A stretch of 64,000 bases of DNA from Thainema sp966674685 (GTDB lineage: Bacteria > Cyanobacteriota > Cyanobacteriia > Phormidesmidales > Phormidesmidaceae), in assembly GCA_966674685.1 (NCBI GenBank), contig CBKWJC010000018.1, forward strand, positions 1 through 64,000, read 5' to 3'. Shown here piece after piece: positions 16,383 to 26,640 of this stretch. The notes under the pieces are model-generated. The model saw nothing but the letters and a program-made list of their open reading frames with translations. It did not search any database and was not told the DNA's origin. Each line of letters begins with the position of its first letter. Within the stretch, counting starts at the first letter, position 1. Made by a program: the position numbers and the translations under genes.

Positions 16383-17880
16383 AATTCTGCGTCTACCTGC
16401 CTTATTGATTGCGATCGCAGTGGGCGATAAGTGGGCATAATTAACGCCATTTTAACCGCGCTGATTGAAAAAATGAGCAAGAATTCAATGAACCGAAAAC
16501 CTTCGTAATCCCGGAATGGAGCGTTTCGTCCCCAGTTGTTCCCACTTGTTCACGGATGCAAAAGTGAGCGGTGGAAATCAACAATAGCGTTAGCAAAGCC
16601 AAGCATAACAAAACGGACGGTCAATCAACGCAGCGCAATGATCAACTGTCCGTTTATGTATTTGAAGCTGTAAGTTTGCGTATCGAAAAACAAAACTAGG
16701 TGTAGAGCATAACCCTGTTTTTCACATTAGGAAGTACTAAAAATTACCACCTAATTAGCAATTCAAAGACGCAAGTTTCCTTTAAATCAACAACACCCAA
16801 ATCGGCTTAGGGACTTCTTCATATTCCTTGATCATGGATAGAGATTATGACTGAATCGCAAAATACTTTATGCACATTTCACGTTATTTATCTCAGCCAA
16901 ATTGCTCCCTCTTTTCAATTTGAAGAAATATAAGCAACTGGATTTGGGTGCTGCGGTTGACGAGACAGACTTAGATTAATCAGAGGTTCTCTCCTTTTTC
17001 TCAACTAGCTGTATCTGTCAGGGAAGCATCTCTGCTTCAATTACAACTATAGCCCCTTGACCTTTTGCGATCGCGGTTGGTTTAACAAAGTTTACTTTTA
17101 GGGTGAAGTGCGATCGCGACCCCTGTTCTAGATGGGGATCGGTCTTTGTGTATTGCTTGTGGCTCTACAACGCTACATCTAGAGTGCGGTGATTAGCATC
17201 TTTAAATGCTCCAACTATCCCTGCATAGAAATACACATCAATTACATTTGTTTTCATTAAAACAGATCAAATTAATAATAGTAGTTTGGCTGAATTGGCC
17301 TGTTGCAATCACGAATGAATTAAATTCTTCACATTAACCATTCACATTGATCAGTTGAAATATATAGCCAGTAAAATGGATGCCATAAGATCCAATTGAA
17401 TAGAAGATCATTATCTCTCTAAAATCTTCTAAATTTTCTAATCCTAATTCATATGCATTAAACATACGTTAAACATACTGGTGGTGGTATGTAGGTAATG
17501 ATTTTTGGTGGTGTGGGCAGCGCCCACACCACCAAAAATCGTTACGGCTTGAGAACTGCCAACATACTTACTTGAGTTAAAAGCTTTGTCCTTCGGCTTC
17601 AATCCGCATTGATGGTGCTTGCAACTATAGGCGTACCATATTAATCCTTGCTATCCTGATGCGATCTCACTCATCATCGGTAGTAAGTCACCAGCCAGCA
17701 CCCACACGACTAACTCTTAACTAACCGAATAACTATCGCACGACTCCCTCTAACTCGATAGTAAGCAAAATTCCGGACATGATATTTGAGCATGACATTT
17801 GAAATAGGTGGCGCTACAACTGTTACAGTTACAGTCGTTTGTCCGTTTATCACTCAGTTTAGATTTCGCATTCATATCCT
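16383..17880. other. 1.5-kb gene-free region before ligA
   Basis: No frame with coding character was seen on either strand. Contents: an inverted repeat AAACGGAC/GTCCGTTT (16611-16618 and 16648-16655), several HIP1 sites, an AT-rich part (17190-17470) and the palindrome at 17500-17540. No tRNA cloverleaf, DnaA box cluster or known riboswitch was recognised. A small RNA or an eroded gene remains possible. Confidence 0.5.
17500..17540. repeat. Palindromic repeat
   Basis: A 19-base perfect inverted repeat (17500-17518 and 17522-17540, loop AGC) with core GGTGGTGTGGGC. Flanking bases GTAAT and GTTAC extend the pairing with one mismatch. Confidence 0.8.
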
Positions 17881-19968
17881 ATGCCGTCCAACGAAGCCGC
17901 CACCGAACGCCAGCAGCTTGAGCAACTGCGCCAAACTCTGCAATCTGCCAGCTATGCCTACTACGTGCTGGATAACCCGATTATGGAGGACACAGTTTAT
18001 GACCGTCTCTATCGGGAATTGCAGGATATTGAAACGCGGCATCCAGAGTGGATTACACCGGACAGCCCTACCCAGCGAGTGGGAGAGCGACCCGCGACGC
18101 AGTTCAAATCGGTGCGGCATAATATTCCGCTGTACAGCCTGGAAAATGCGTTTAATCAACAAGAACTGACGGATTGGCAAACCCGCTGGCAAAAGATTGT
18201 GCCAGATGTGTCTCAGTTTGAATATGTAACTGAGCTAAAGATTGACGGATCTGCGATCGCATTAACCTATGAAAACGGCGTTTTGGTGCGTGGGGCGACC
18301 CGTGGCGATGGTGTAGAAGGCGAAGACATTACCCAAAATATTAAGACAATTCGCTCGATTCCGCTGCGACTGAATCTGGAGCATCCTCCGGCTCAGGTTG
18401 AGGTTAGAGGCGAGGCTTTCTTGCCGCTGGATACGTTCGCCCAGATTAACCAAGAGCGGGAACAGGCGGGCGAGGCGCTATTTGCGAATCCCCGCAATGC
18501 GGCAGCAGGAACACTGCGCCAGTTAGACTCGCGGATTGTGGCGCAGCGGCGGCTGGATTTCTTTGCTTATACGCTACATCTGCCGGGACAGAGTAACTCG
18601 GTTGAGGTGTCTGTCCCCGATAACGAACCAGCTCCCGCCCAGATGCCGCCTCGCACCCAGTGGGAAGCACTGCGCGTGTTGCAGGCGATGGGGTTTAAGG
18701 TGAATCCTAACCGCCTGGTATCAGATTCGCTGGAGGGCGTGATTGCCTATTTTGATGACTGGGATACGCGGCGTCACGACCTGCCCTATTTAACGGATGG
18801 CGTGGTGGTCAAATTGAATAGTTACGACCTGCAATCAGAACTGGGCTTTACCCAAAAATTTCCCCGCTGGGCGATCGCACTTAAATATCCCGCTGAGGAA
18901 TTACCAACCAAGCTCAAAGCTGTGACGGTACAGGTGGGTCGCACTGGGGCGCTAACGCCTGTGGCTGAGCTGGAACCTGTACAGCTCGCGGGCACCACCG
19001 TATCGCGAGCAACGCTGCACAATCGCGATCGCATTTTGGAACTGGATTTGCATCTTAGCGACACGGTGATCGTGCGGAAAGCAGGAGAAATCATTCCCGA
19101 AGTGGTGCGTGTGCTGCCGGAACTGCGGCCTATGGGAGCCGAGCCGTATCACATGCCCACCCACTGTCCCGAATGTGGTCAGCCCGTGGTGAAGCCAGAG
19201 GAGGAAGCCGTTACTCGCTGTATCAATACGTCCTGTCCGGCTATTCTACGCGGATCGCTGAGCCACTGGGTCAGCCGCGACGCAATGGATATTAACGGTG
19301 TGGGCGAACGGCTGATTCAGCAGTGGGTGGAGCAGGAGTTGGTTCAATCTGTGGCCGATTTGTATGACCTGACGGTGGACAACCTGCTGCCGCTGGAGCG
19401 GATGGGCCAAAAGTCCGCCGAGAAATTAGTGCAGGCGATTCAAGATTCCACAGCGCGGCCTTGGTCACGGGTACTCTACGGGCTAGGCATTCGTCATGTC
19501 GGTAGCGTCAACGCCAAATTACTGACCGAGGCATTCCCCAGCGTGGAAGCACTGGCAGCGGCATCTCCAGAAGACATTGAACAGGTCTACGGCATTGGTT
19601 CTGAAATTGCTCAGTCGGTTTATCAGTGGTTCCAAGTACCCGCGAATCAAGCGCTGATTGAACGACTCCGCACCGAAGGGCTACAGCTCAAGGCAGAACC
19701 GACTGCACCTGGAACAGAACCTGCAACGGCTTCAGCGCTGACTGGACAAACGTTTGTCTTAACGGGCACGTTGCCCACTCTCTCTCGCCATGAAGCCAAA
19801 GATCTAATTGAGCAGGCAGGGGGCAAAGTGACAGGTTCCGTCAGCCGCAAGACCAATTACGTGGTTGTAGGCGAAGATGCCGGATCAAAACTAGAAAAAG
19901 CGCAATCTTTATCGATTCCCCTCCTGACTGAGGCGGAATTGTTAAATTTGTTAAAGCCAAGTTCATAA
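17881..19968 (+). CDS. ligA: NAD+-dependent DNA ligase
   Basis: 695 residues with all LigA parts. The Ia domain contains YYVLDNP, followed by the adenylation domain with the nucleophile K120 in ELKIDGSAIA. The OB fold follows, then a four-Cys zinc finger (CPECGQ ... CINTSCP), tandem helix-hairpin-helix motifs (GVGERLIQQW, LGIRHVGSVNAKLL and YGIGSEIAQSV) and a C-terminal BRCT domain (GQTFVLTGTLPTLSRHEAK). It seals nicks in replication and repair. The start ATG at 17881 agrees with family length although no strong ribosome-binding site precedes it. Its long upstream spacer is unusual. Confidence 0.97.
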   Translation: MPSNEAATERQQLEQLRQTLQSASYAYYVLDNPIMEDTVYDRLYRELQDIETRHPEWITPDSPTQRVGERPATQFKSVRHNIPLYSLENAFNQQELTDWQTRWQKIVPDVSQFEYVTELKIDGSAIALTYENGVLVRGATRGDGVEGEDITQNIKTIRSIPLRLNLEHPPAQVEVRGEAFLPLDTFAQINQEREQAGEALFANPRNAAAGTLRQLDSRIVAQRRLDFFAYTLHLPGQSNSVEVSVPDNEPAPAQMPPRTQWEALRVLQAMGFKVNPNRLVSDSLEGVIAYFDDWDTRRHDLPYLTDGVVVKLNSYDLQSELGFTQKFPRWAIALKYPAEELPTKLKAVTVQVGRTGALTPVAELEPVQLAGTTVSRATLHNRDRILELDLHLSDTVIVRKAGEIIPEVVRVLPELRPMGAEPYHMPTHCPECGQPVVKPEEEAVTRCINTSCPAILRGSLSHWVSRDAMDINGVGERLIQQWVEQELVQSVADLYDLTVDNLLPLERMGQKSAEKLVQAIQDSTARPWSRVLYGLGIRHVGSVNAKLLTEAFPSVEALAAASPEDIEQVYGIGSEIAQSVYQWFQVPANQALIERLRTEGLQLKAEPTAPGTEPATASALTGQTFVLTGTLPTLSRHEAKDLIEQAGGKVTGSVSRKTNYVVVGEDAGSKLEKAQSLSIPLLTEAELLNLLKPSS

Positions 19969-20198
19969 AGCTTGCTGAATTGTCACAGTCGTCAACCCTT
20001 GATTTTTGAGCATCGACGGGTATTTTTTGCTGCCAAATCAATACCTTTGGCGATCCCCACTGAGTGCGATCGCATTTGCGGAAACGTTACGAATTCATTA
20101 GTCTTGACTATTAAATTCGTAAACAAATCCTTCACACTGTCATGCAGGATTAACGAATCATCCACCGATCCGCTCAAAAATTCAGAGGTTAGCGTCCT

Positions 20199-21050
20199 AT
20201 GTCGTTTAGCGATGCTGATATTCAAGCCGTTTTGAAAGCTGCTGCCGCTCAGTGCGATTTTCTGGGTAGTCCACTCACGCCCCAACAGCGTCAGGTCTTG
20301 CAGCAGGTGATGTCTGCCCACCGCACGACGACCTCGAACGCACCTGATCCTGATTTGACAACGGATCAATCAGTTGCCGAAGATGCAACGCCGCATCTTG
20401 ATTCGGACTTAATCTTAGATCAGCCTCAAGATCGGCCTGATGGTTCACCGATTAACAACGCAGATGAGGCAAGACAGCAAGCGATCGACAAATTAGAATC
20501 TGCCCTGCCCGATACCCATCAATCAAACTCGAATCATGCGACAGATGATAGTAGTGATGATTCAACCGACAATCCGCTGGACGACATGACACCGGAACAC
20601 CGCAGTACGTTTCTGGCCTTTATTCAGCGGCAAAGTCATCAAACGGAAAACTGGAAGACTAGTTTATTAAATGATTGGCTCAGCGGCAGTAGTTCCGGTG
20701 AGCTTCAGTTTATTCGCGATTTCTACGGCCCGCAGTGGCTAAATCGGGTGGAGGCTACTCATCTCGCTAAATATCTGGAACCCCATGACCTGAAGCTGAA
20801 AGTTGGCGATCAGATTGAAGTCTCCAATGGCCTCTGGGAATGGGTGCAGGACAGCGGCCCCTGTTTACGGGAGTGGGTAACCTGCACCGTTATCGCCCTG
20901 CGAGAAAGCGAAGATGATGCCTTCACGACACCGGACAGCTATCGTCAGTTCACCACCTGCACCGTGCGATTTGAAAACGGACGCGAGTTTGAGATTCAAG
21001 GCATCTATGAATGGAATCGCTACAGTTGGCGCTGGCCGGAACCAGATTAA
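20199..21050 (+). CDS. Conserved cyanobacterial hypothetical protein
   Basis: 283 residues. An N-terminal helical segment (MSFSDADIQAVLKAAAAQCD ... QQRQVLQQV) is joined through a long acidic Asp/Ser/Asn-rich linker (about 45-130) to a folded C-terminal domain (TFLAFIQRQ ... WKTSLLNDWLSG, IRDFYGPQWL and EFEIQGIYEWNRYSWRW). Trp-rich beta structure at the end suggests a small binding domain, but I do not know a function. AGAGG precedes the ATG by ten bases. The stop is six bases from the convergent cyclase stop, leaving no room for a separate terminator. Confidence 0.75.
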   Translation: MSFSDADIQAVLKAAAAQCDFLGSPLTPQQRQVLQQVMSAHRTTTSNAPDPDLTTDQSVAEDATPHLDSDLILDQPQDRPDGSPINNADEARQQAIDKLESALPDTHQSNSNHATDDSSDDSTDNPLDDMTPEHRSTFLAFIQRQSHQTENWKTSLLNDWLSGSSSGELQFIRDFYGPQWLNRVEATHLAKYLEPHDLKLKVGDQIEVSNGLWEWVQDSGPCLREWVTCTVIALRESEDDAFTTPDSYRQFTTCTVRFENGREFEIQGIYEWNRYSWRWPEPD

Positions 21051-21055
21051 TTGGC

Positions 21056-23863
21056 CTACTTCGTTTTCATTGTATACACACCGCCCCAGTCATCTGGCGG
21101 CGGAGCAACCTTGTAATCCTCAGAACGACTGATAAACAGCTTGCAGGCTTCATCGGATCGGCCCAGTGCCTGTGGACTGAGATTGTAGGCGTCCTTAAAG
21201 ATGCGAATGGCCTGCTCAAAATGACCGTTGGTGTAAGCGACTCGTCCTTGCCGGAACATTTCTAAGAAGGTTTCCAAATCGGCTGACAGCGGGTGCTCTT
21301 TGAAATCGAGCACATCGTAGATGCCGACGGGTTCATTCTTGCCCTTCACCCGAATCAGATCCAGTTCGCGCACCCAGACCATTGGCTTACACATCTCATA
21401 GGTGTGCTCGCTGATCACGATGTCGCAGCCGTACTGTTTGGTGATGCTTTCCAAGCGAGAGCTGAGGTTGACCCCGTCGCCAATGACGGTATATTCCATT
21501 TTCTTCTGGGAGCCGATATTGCCGGAAACCACTTCGCCGGAACTAATGCCAATACCGATCCGAATTTGGGCTTCCGACTGACCTGCTCGCTCACGGTTGA
21601 ACACCTCTAGCCGATGGCGCATATCGAGCGCTGACTTGACTGCGGCTAGCGCATGGTTCTCCAGCGGCAGTGGCGCACCAAAGACAGCCATTAGGGCATC
21701 GCCGATGAACTTGTCGAGGGTGCCTTCACAATCGAAAACGGCCTCAACCATCGTTTCAAAGTAGTCGTTGAGCAACCGCACAACTTCCGCCGCTTCCAAA
21801 TTCTCAGTTAGGGTTGTGTAGCCGCGAATATCGGAGAACAGGATGGTGACTTCTTTCCGTTCGCCCTCCATCAGCGCATCTTCACCCAGCGCCATTACTC
21901 GTTCGGCCACACCGGGCGTCATATAGCGGTAGAGCGTGGTCTTCATCCGCTTCTCTTGGCTGATGTCTTCCAAGACCACCAAACCGCCCCGGACTCCTCC
22001 TTCTGGGTTAGTCAGAGGATTGACCGTTAAGTTAATGCTGCGCTCCACCTGCTGAACCTGGGCGGCGGGAATCAAGCGCGGCCAAGGCATGGCTTCGGCG
22101 GCTGGTGTGGACTCATGGCCGTTGCCGTTGGTGCTTTCGGATTCCGGTGAAGGTGCGATCGCACCCTCAGTTTGCTCTAAATAACAGCGATTCCAGGGCA
22201 GATAAACATCGGTATTCTTCGCAGCCGGAATCGCCAAAATCGACAGTTTTGTGCCACTCTCTATGGTTTCTACTGTGTTCTGCAAGCCATTTACATCACT
22301 CTGTGCCGACGAAATCTGAGACGCGATCTGAACTGTATCTTCGCCGCCCGGAGACAGCGTGTAAATGCCTACACACAGTCCTTGCTCTGGCACGTACTGC
22401 CGCACCGCATTTTGCAGACTGTCTACTAACCGCCCTTGCAACCCATCTAGCGGCACAACTTCCCAAACAAAGCGATTCAGCAGGTTGGATTCCCAAAGCT
22501 GTCGCAGCTTGCTGTTGACGGCCTCCCGGCTATTGGCAGCTTTGCTACGGGCTTTTTGCTGCTCTGCCGAATTTTGAACGCTGTCATGCTCGTTACTGGC
22601 TTTTTCCTGGAGTGGACAACCCAGCAGTTGGAGAGCCGCATCGTTAATCGTGACAATTCGACCCGACATATCCGTGGAAATCACCGCATCGGACAGGCTT
22701 TGCAGCATGTCTTTCTGGTACTGCTTTTCCACCAAAACGTTTTCAAACAGTTGGGCATTCTCCAGCGCCACACCTGCCTGGATGTTAAACGCCCGCATAA
22801 ACTCTTCATCCGAGTTGGTAAAGCTGCCCTGATGCTTATTGATCAACTGCGTGACGCCAATCAGTGCCCCAGAGGAGTTGAAAACGGGCATACAGAGAAT
22901 ATTGCGCGTCAGATAGCCCGTGCGCTTGTCGGAACTGGGGTCAAAGCGGGGATCTTTATAGGCATCTGGAATGTTAACGGTTTCGCCCGTTGAGGCAACG
23001 TAGCCCGCAATTCCTTTATCGGCGGGAAAGCGCAGCTCAATGATGCTGGTGTTGTCAGCGTTAGCGACTTTTGACCAGAGCTGGTTTTTATCGCGATCGA
23101 GCAGAAACAGCGTACTGCGATCGGCACTCATCAAGTCACGGGCTTCATCCATCACCACCCGCAGCGTTTTTTCGAGATCCAGGGTTTGTCCTAAGCAGGA
23201 CGTTGCCTTCAGCAGCGCTTCCACTCCTTTCTGGTTGCGAGCCGCAATGTAGAACTTATTGCAGCTTTCTAAAATAATACCGATGGAGGCCGCGAATTCT
23301 CTAAAACTGCGCTCATCCTGCTGATCGAACGGTGCGTTGCCGATTTTATTTAGCAGTTGCACAACGGCCACGACCTCATCATTCGAGGTGAAAATGGGCA
23401 GGCAAAGAATGTTGCGCGTCCGGTAGCCCGTTTTCTTATCGACTTCGGGGTTGAACAGCGGATGGCTGTAGGCATCGGGAATATTCAGGCACTCTCCCGT
23501 TGTGGCGACCTGCCCGGCAATTCCCTTACTCATGGGAATGCGGATTTCCAGGGAGTTTTCGGCAATTTTTGACCAGAGCTGCTTCTTCTCCCGATCCACC
23601 ATGAAGATCGTGGTGCGCTCAGCCTGCAAGATCTGACCAATCTTGAGCGTAAATGCTTCCAGGATTTGCTCCAGCATTCGCTCTAGATTTTCATTATTGA
23701 TCATGTCGATCGCCCGCAAAAAATGCTCAAATTCGCGGGTTATTTGATCGAGCAGATCAATAAATTTAGGCGTGGGCAGATCCTGAACACGGTGAGTCAG
23801 ATTAGCAGAGTTGTTAACCTGAGAAATCGCAGCCAGCATGCTGCTAGGAGTCGAGGAAGTCAT
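21056..23863 (-). CDS. Adenylate cyclase with GAF-GAF-PAS sensory region
   Basis: 935 residues. Two GAF domains (about 60-215 and 225-380) each carry the NK...F...DE motif (NKIGNAPFDQQDE and NKHQGSFTNSDEE) that marks cyclic-nucleotide-binding GAFs. A PAS-like region (MLQSLSDAVISTDMSGRI) follows with a long insertion, then the class III cyclase domain: both metal aspartates (ILFSDIRGYT and FIGDALMAVFG), the base-selecting Lys (LDKFIGD) and Thr (YTVIGDGVNLSSRLE) typical of adenylate rather than guanylate cyclases. The C-terminus is TPR-like. The layout matches Anabaena CyaB1/CyaB2, so it likely makes cAMP under cAMP feedback. It is cytosolic. Confidence 0.92.
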   Translation of the reverse strand: MTSSTPSSMLAAISQVNNSANLTHRVQDLPTPKFIDLLDQITREFEHFLRAIDMINNENLERMLEQILEAFTLKIGQILQAERTTIFMVDREKKQLWSKIAENSLEIRIPMSKGIAGQVATTGECLNIPDAYSHPLFNPEVDKKTGYRTRNILCLPIFTSNDEVVAVVQLLNKIGNAPFDQQDERSFREFAASIGIILESCNKFYIAARNQKGVEALLKATSCLGQTLDLEKTLRVVMDEARDLMSADRSTLFLLDRDKNQLWSKVANADNTSIIELRFPADKGIAGYVASTGETVNIPDAYKDPRFDPSSDKRTGYLTRNILCMPVFNSSGALIGVTQLINKHQGSFTNSDEEFMRAFNIQAGVALENAQLFENVLVEKQYQKDMLQSLSDAVISTDMSGRIVTINDAALQLLGCPLQEKASNEHDSVQNSAEQQKARSKAANSREAVNSKLRQLWESNLLNRFVWEVVPLDGLQGRLVDSLQNAVRQYVPEQGLCVGIYTLSPGGEDTVQIASQISSAQSDVNGLQNTVETIESGTKLSILAIPAAKNTDVYLPWNRCYLEQTEGAIAPSPESESTNGNGHESTPAAEAMPWPRLIPAAQVQQVERSINLTVNPLTNPEGGVRGGLVVLEDISQEKRMKTTLYRYMTPGVAERVMALGEDALMEGERKEVTILFSDIRGYTTLTENLEAAEVVRLLNDYFETMVEAVFDCEGTLDKFIGDALMAVFGAPLPLENHALAAVKSALDMRHRLEVFNRERAGQSEAQIRIGIGISSGEVVSGNIGSQKKMEYTVIGDGVNLSSRLESITKQYGCDIVISEHTYEMCKPMVWVRELDLIRVKGKNEPVGIYDVLDFKEHPLSADLETFLEMFRQGRVAYTNGHFEQAIRIFKDAYNLSPQALGRSDEACKLFISRSEDYKVAPPPDDWGGVYTMKTK

Positions 23864-24118
23864 AGTGTGACAGCACTCAAGAGAGACCCGGTCAGTCGAA
23901 TACAGTGGCTAAGTGACTATAGCCTATCCCTAGATTGCCACGGGTAAGTTTGATAGTAACACCAGCATATTCCATTTTCCGGGAATAGGCTGTTCGCACT
24001 TACGGATCGACGGAGCCGCGATCGCAAATCATCACAAATTGCAGAATGGGATGCTAAAACTCTAACGGTTTACTCCCAAAACCGCTAGCAGCCTCGTATA
24101 CAGAATCTTGAGACACCC

Positions 24119-24193
24119 TGTTGTAAGGGCGAGTTTGGTTGATTCTGCTTAATTTAGATGTCATAACTGACGGCTAAACCCGCCCCTACGTAA
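24119..24193. repeat. GTAGGGGCG-type inverted repeat, copy 2
   Basis: Left end TTGTAAGGGCGAGTTTGG, right end GGCTAAACCCGCCCCTACG, separated by about 35 bases. It is the longer-form member of the family, like 51628-51696. Confidence 0.65.
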
Positions 24194-24205
24194 CGCTAAA
24201 TCGAG

Positions 24206-25342
24206 CTATGCGGCCAGTGGCAGAGATGGACGGGCTGACAACACAGTTTGATAGAACTTTTGCAGTTGTCGCGTTGCTGCTGCCCAGCCCCACAGTTCAG
24301 CTTCAGCCCGCGCATTTTTTTGCAGGAGCTGGCGCTCATCCATGCGGGCGAATAGTTTCTGGGTTGCTGCGATCGCACCATTTTCTTCCAGCGGATCAAA
24401 CAGATAGCCATTCACGCCGTCAGTGACGATATCGGGAATGCCGCCGGAGCGAGCCGCGACCACAGGACAGCCTGCTGCCATTGCTTCTAGTAATACCAAA
24501 CCTAATGTCTCGGTGCGCGACGGGAAGATAAAGGCATCGGCAGAGGCAAACGCTGAGGCGAGGTCATCGCCAGCTAGGTAGCCAACAAAATGGGTGGGCG
24601 TATCTTCAAAATGCTTTTCCAGTTCAGGCCGATAAGGGCCATCACCAACGAGAGCCAAGCGCGCATTGGGAATCGATTCTAGTACGGGCTTGATATTAGT
24701 AATCTCTTTCTCCGCCGATAGCCGACCCACGTATAGCAGTAGCGGATCGTCAGGGTGACCTTGGCTCAAGTGCGATCGCATGTCTGCACGAGCCTGATCG
24801 GGACGGAATAACTCGGTATCTACTCCCCGCTGCCACACTTCCACCCGCTCAACGCCATGCTCCGTCAGTTCAGTCTGCATGGCGGTTGAGGTACAAAGAT
24901 TGAGAACAGCCTGATTATGTCCTGCTTTAATCAATTCCCAGAGAAATCCCTCCAGCATGCCTAAGCCATAATGCTCCAGATACTTAGGCAGATGAGTATG
25001 ATACGACGCGACCAGCGGTACCTGTAAGCTTTTGGCGTAGTACAGCCCAGCCAGTCCCAAAACCGCTGGATTCACCACATGAATCAAATCGGGATTAAAG
25101 TCTTCCAGCACTTGGCGAATGGATGGACGGGGTAGCGCTAGCTTCAGTTCTGGATAGAGCGGTAACGGAAACCCAGGCACCCCATAAATTTTTGCCCCCA
25201 TATATTCGGTGAGCCCGCCTTCGGGAGAGACAACAAGCACCTGATCTCCCATGCGCTGTAGGTGCTCTACCGTATGTTTGAGGCGCGTGACGATGCCATC
25301 AACTTTCGGCAGGAAGGTTTCCGTAAACAGGGCAATTCGCAT
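24206..25342 (-). CDS. sqdX: Sulfoquinovosyltransferase (UDP-sulfoquinovose:diacylglycerol)
   Basis: 378 residues, GT4-type glycosyltransferase matching cyanobacterial SqdX. It transfers sulfoquinovose from UDP-sulfoquinovose to diacylglycerol, the last step of sulfolipid (SQDG) synthesis at the thylakoid membrane. Visible: RIALFTETFLPKVDGIVTRL at the N-terminus, ASYHTHLPKYLEHYG, the donor site LLYVGRLSAEKE and the retaining GT4 motif SRTETLGLVLLEAMAAGCPV (the E...E pair). The frame opens 31 codons earlier; the ATG at 25342 is chosen as homologues start at MRIA, with AAGG close upstream. It lies downstream of sqdB on the same strand, a classical sulfolipid pair. Confidence 0.94.
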   Translation of the reverse strand: MRIALFTETFLPKVDGIVTRLKHTVEHLQRMGDQVLVVSPEGGLTEYMGAKIYGVPGFPLPLYPELKLALPRPSIRQVLEDFNPDLIHVVNPAVLGLAGLYYAKSLQVPLVASYHTHLPKYLEHYGLGMLEGFLWELIKAGHNQAVLNLCTSTAMQTELTEHGVERVEVWQRGVDTELFRPDQARADMRSHLSQGHPDDPLLLYVGRLSAEKEITNIKPVLESIPNARLALVGDGPYRPELEKHFEDTPTHFVGYLAGDDLASAFASADAFIFPSRTETLGLVLLEAMAAGCPVVAARSGGIPDIVTDGVNGYLFDPLEENGAIAATQKLFARMDERQLLQKNARAEAELWGWAAATRQLQKFYQTVLSARPSLPLAA

Positions 25343-25488
25343 AACCTTGCTATTGATCGCTGATTTAAGTAAACGACTGGTTGGAAAGACGCAGGGGTCG
25401 GATTTAGGTGTGTTAGATGGGTGGGCAGTGCCCACCCTGCACTTGAGAGCCTAATTTCGAACCATGAAAGGTGAGACGGAGGACGAGG

Positions 25489-26640
25489 TTAACGACGCCA
25501 CTTCACCTTCGGCAGGATCTGCTCCTTGTCAACCCGATGCTTATACTTCACAGCAAAGTTAAGTAGTGAATCCAGCAGCGAATCGGATAGGTAGTGCGGC
25601 TGCAGTCCCAATTCCAGTAGGTTGGTATTTTTGGCGTTGAAGTAGTGATCTTCTGCCTCAACCCGAGGATTCTCTAGGTGATCAATTTCGACATCGAGAC
25701 CCATCGTGGTACCAGCCTGCTTGACCATCATGGCCAAGTCGCCCACGCTAAACATTTCAGTAAACTGGTTGAAGACACGGAATTGACCTGGCTCTGCTGG
25801 GTTTGCGATCGCAAGCTCCACACAGCGCACAGTGTCACGAATATCCAAGAACGCACGAGTTTGACCACCCTTACCGTAAACGGTGAGGGGATGACCAACA
25901 GCAGCCTGAATACAGAAACGGTTGAGCGCCGTACCAAAGATGCCGTCATAGTCCAGACGGTTAATCAGCAGTTCGTCCATGCCCGTTTCTTCGGTCAGGA
26001 CACCATAAACCACCCCTTGATTCAAATCCGTAGCTCGTAGCCCCCAGATTTTGCAAGCGAAGTGAATGTTGTGCGAATCGTGTACCTTACTGAGGTGATA
26101 GAACGAACCCGGCTGCTTCGGATAGGGCAGGGTATCCTTCCGACCATTGTGTTCAATGGTGATATAGCCCTCTTCAATGTCAATATTGGGCGTACCGTAC
26201 TCGCCCATCGTGCCTAGCTTCACGAGATGGCAGTCCGGGAAGTGGTCGCGCAAAACGTACAGCAGGTTCAGATTACCCAGCACGTTGTTGGCCTGGGTTA
26301 GCACCGCATGTTCACGGTCAATCATCGAAAATGGAGCTGAGCGCTGTTCTCCAAAGTGAATGACCGCGTCCGGCTGGAACTGAAGCATAGACTGTTCCAG
26401 GAACGGATAGTCGTTGATATCGCCAACGAACAGGTCAATCGTTTTGCCTGTTAAATCTTTCCAGCGCTGTAATCGCTGCTGAATCGGAGCAATCGGGGTC
26501 AGGGTATCGATGCAAAGCTGCATGTCCCAGTGCCGACGCACCAGGTTGTCGAGAATGCCGACCTCGTATCCGTGGTTTGAAAGGTGGAGCGCTGTCGCCC
26601 ACCCGCAATATCCATCGCCGCCAATAACTAGGACTTTCAT
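25489..26640 (-). CDS. sqdB: UDP-sulfoquinovose synthase
   Basis: 383 residues of the extended SDR family. It combines UDP-glucose and sulfite into UDP-sulfoquinovose. The NAD site is VLVIGGDGYCGWATALHL. The catalytic part includes LGTMGEYGTPN and the YxxxK in FYHLSKVHDSHN. The substrate region (LNQGVVYGV ... YDGIFGTALNRF) matches SQD1/SqdB closely. sqdX follows after a spacer of about 146 bases that contains a GGGTGGGCA/TGCCCACCC palindrome (25419-25437), so read-through or a separate promoter is possible. Phosphate limitation often raises sulfolipid synthesis, but I saw no Pho box here. Confidence 0.96.
   Translation of the reverse strand: MKVLVIGGDGYCGWATALHLSNHGYEVGILDNLVRRHWDMQLCIDTLTPIAPIQQRLQRWKDLTGKTIDLFVGDINDYPFLEQSMLQFQPDAVIHFGEQRSAPFSMIDREHAVLTQANNVLGNLNLLYVLRDHFPDCHLVKLGTMGEYGTPNIDIEEGYITIEHNGRKDTLPYPKQPGSFYHLSKVHDSHNIHFACKIWGLRATDLNQGVVYGVLTEETGMDELLINRLDYDGIFGTALNRFCIQAAVGHPLTVYGKGGQTRAFLDIRDTVRCVELAIANPAEPGQFRVFNQFTEMFSVGDLAMMVKQAGTTMGLDVEIDHLENPRVEAEDHYFNAKNTNLLELGLQPHYLSDSLLDSLLNFAVKYKHRVDKEQILPKVKWRR

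Noticed and set aside
17786..18169. 127-codon ORF overlapping the ligA start
   Set aside because: Out of frame with ligA over a conserved region; no ribosome-binding site and no features.
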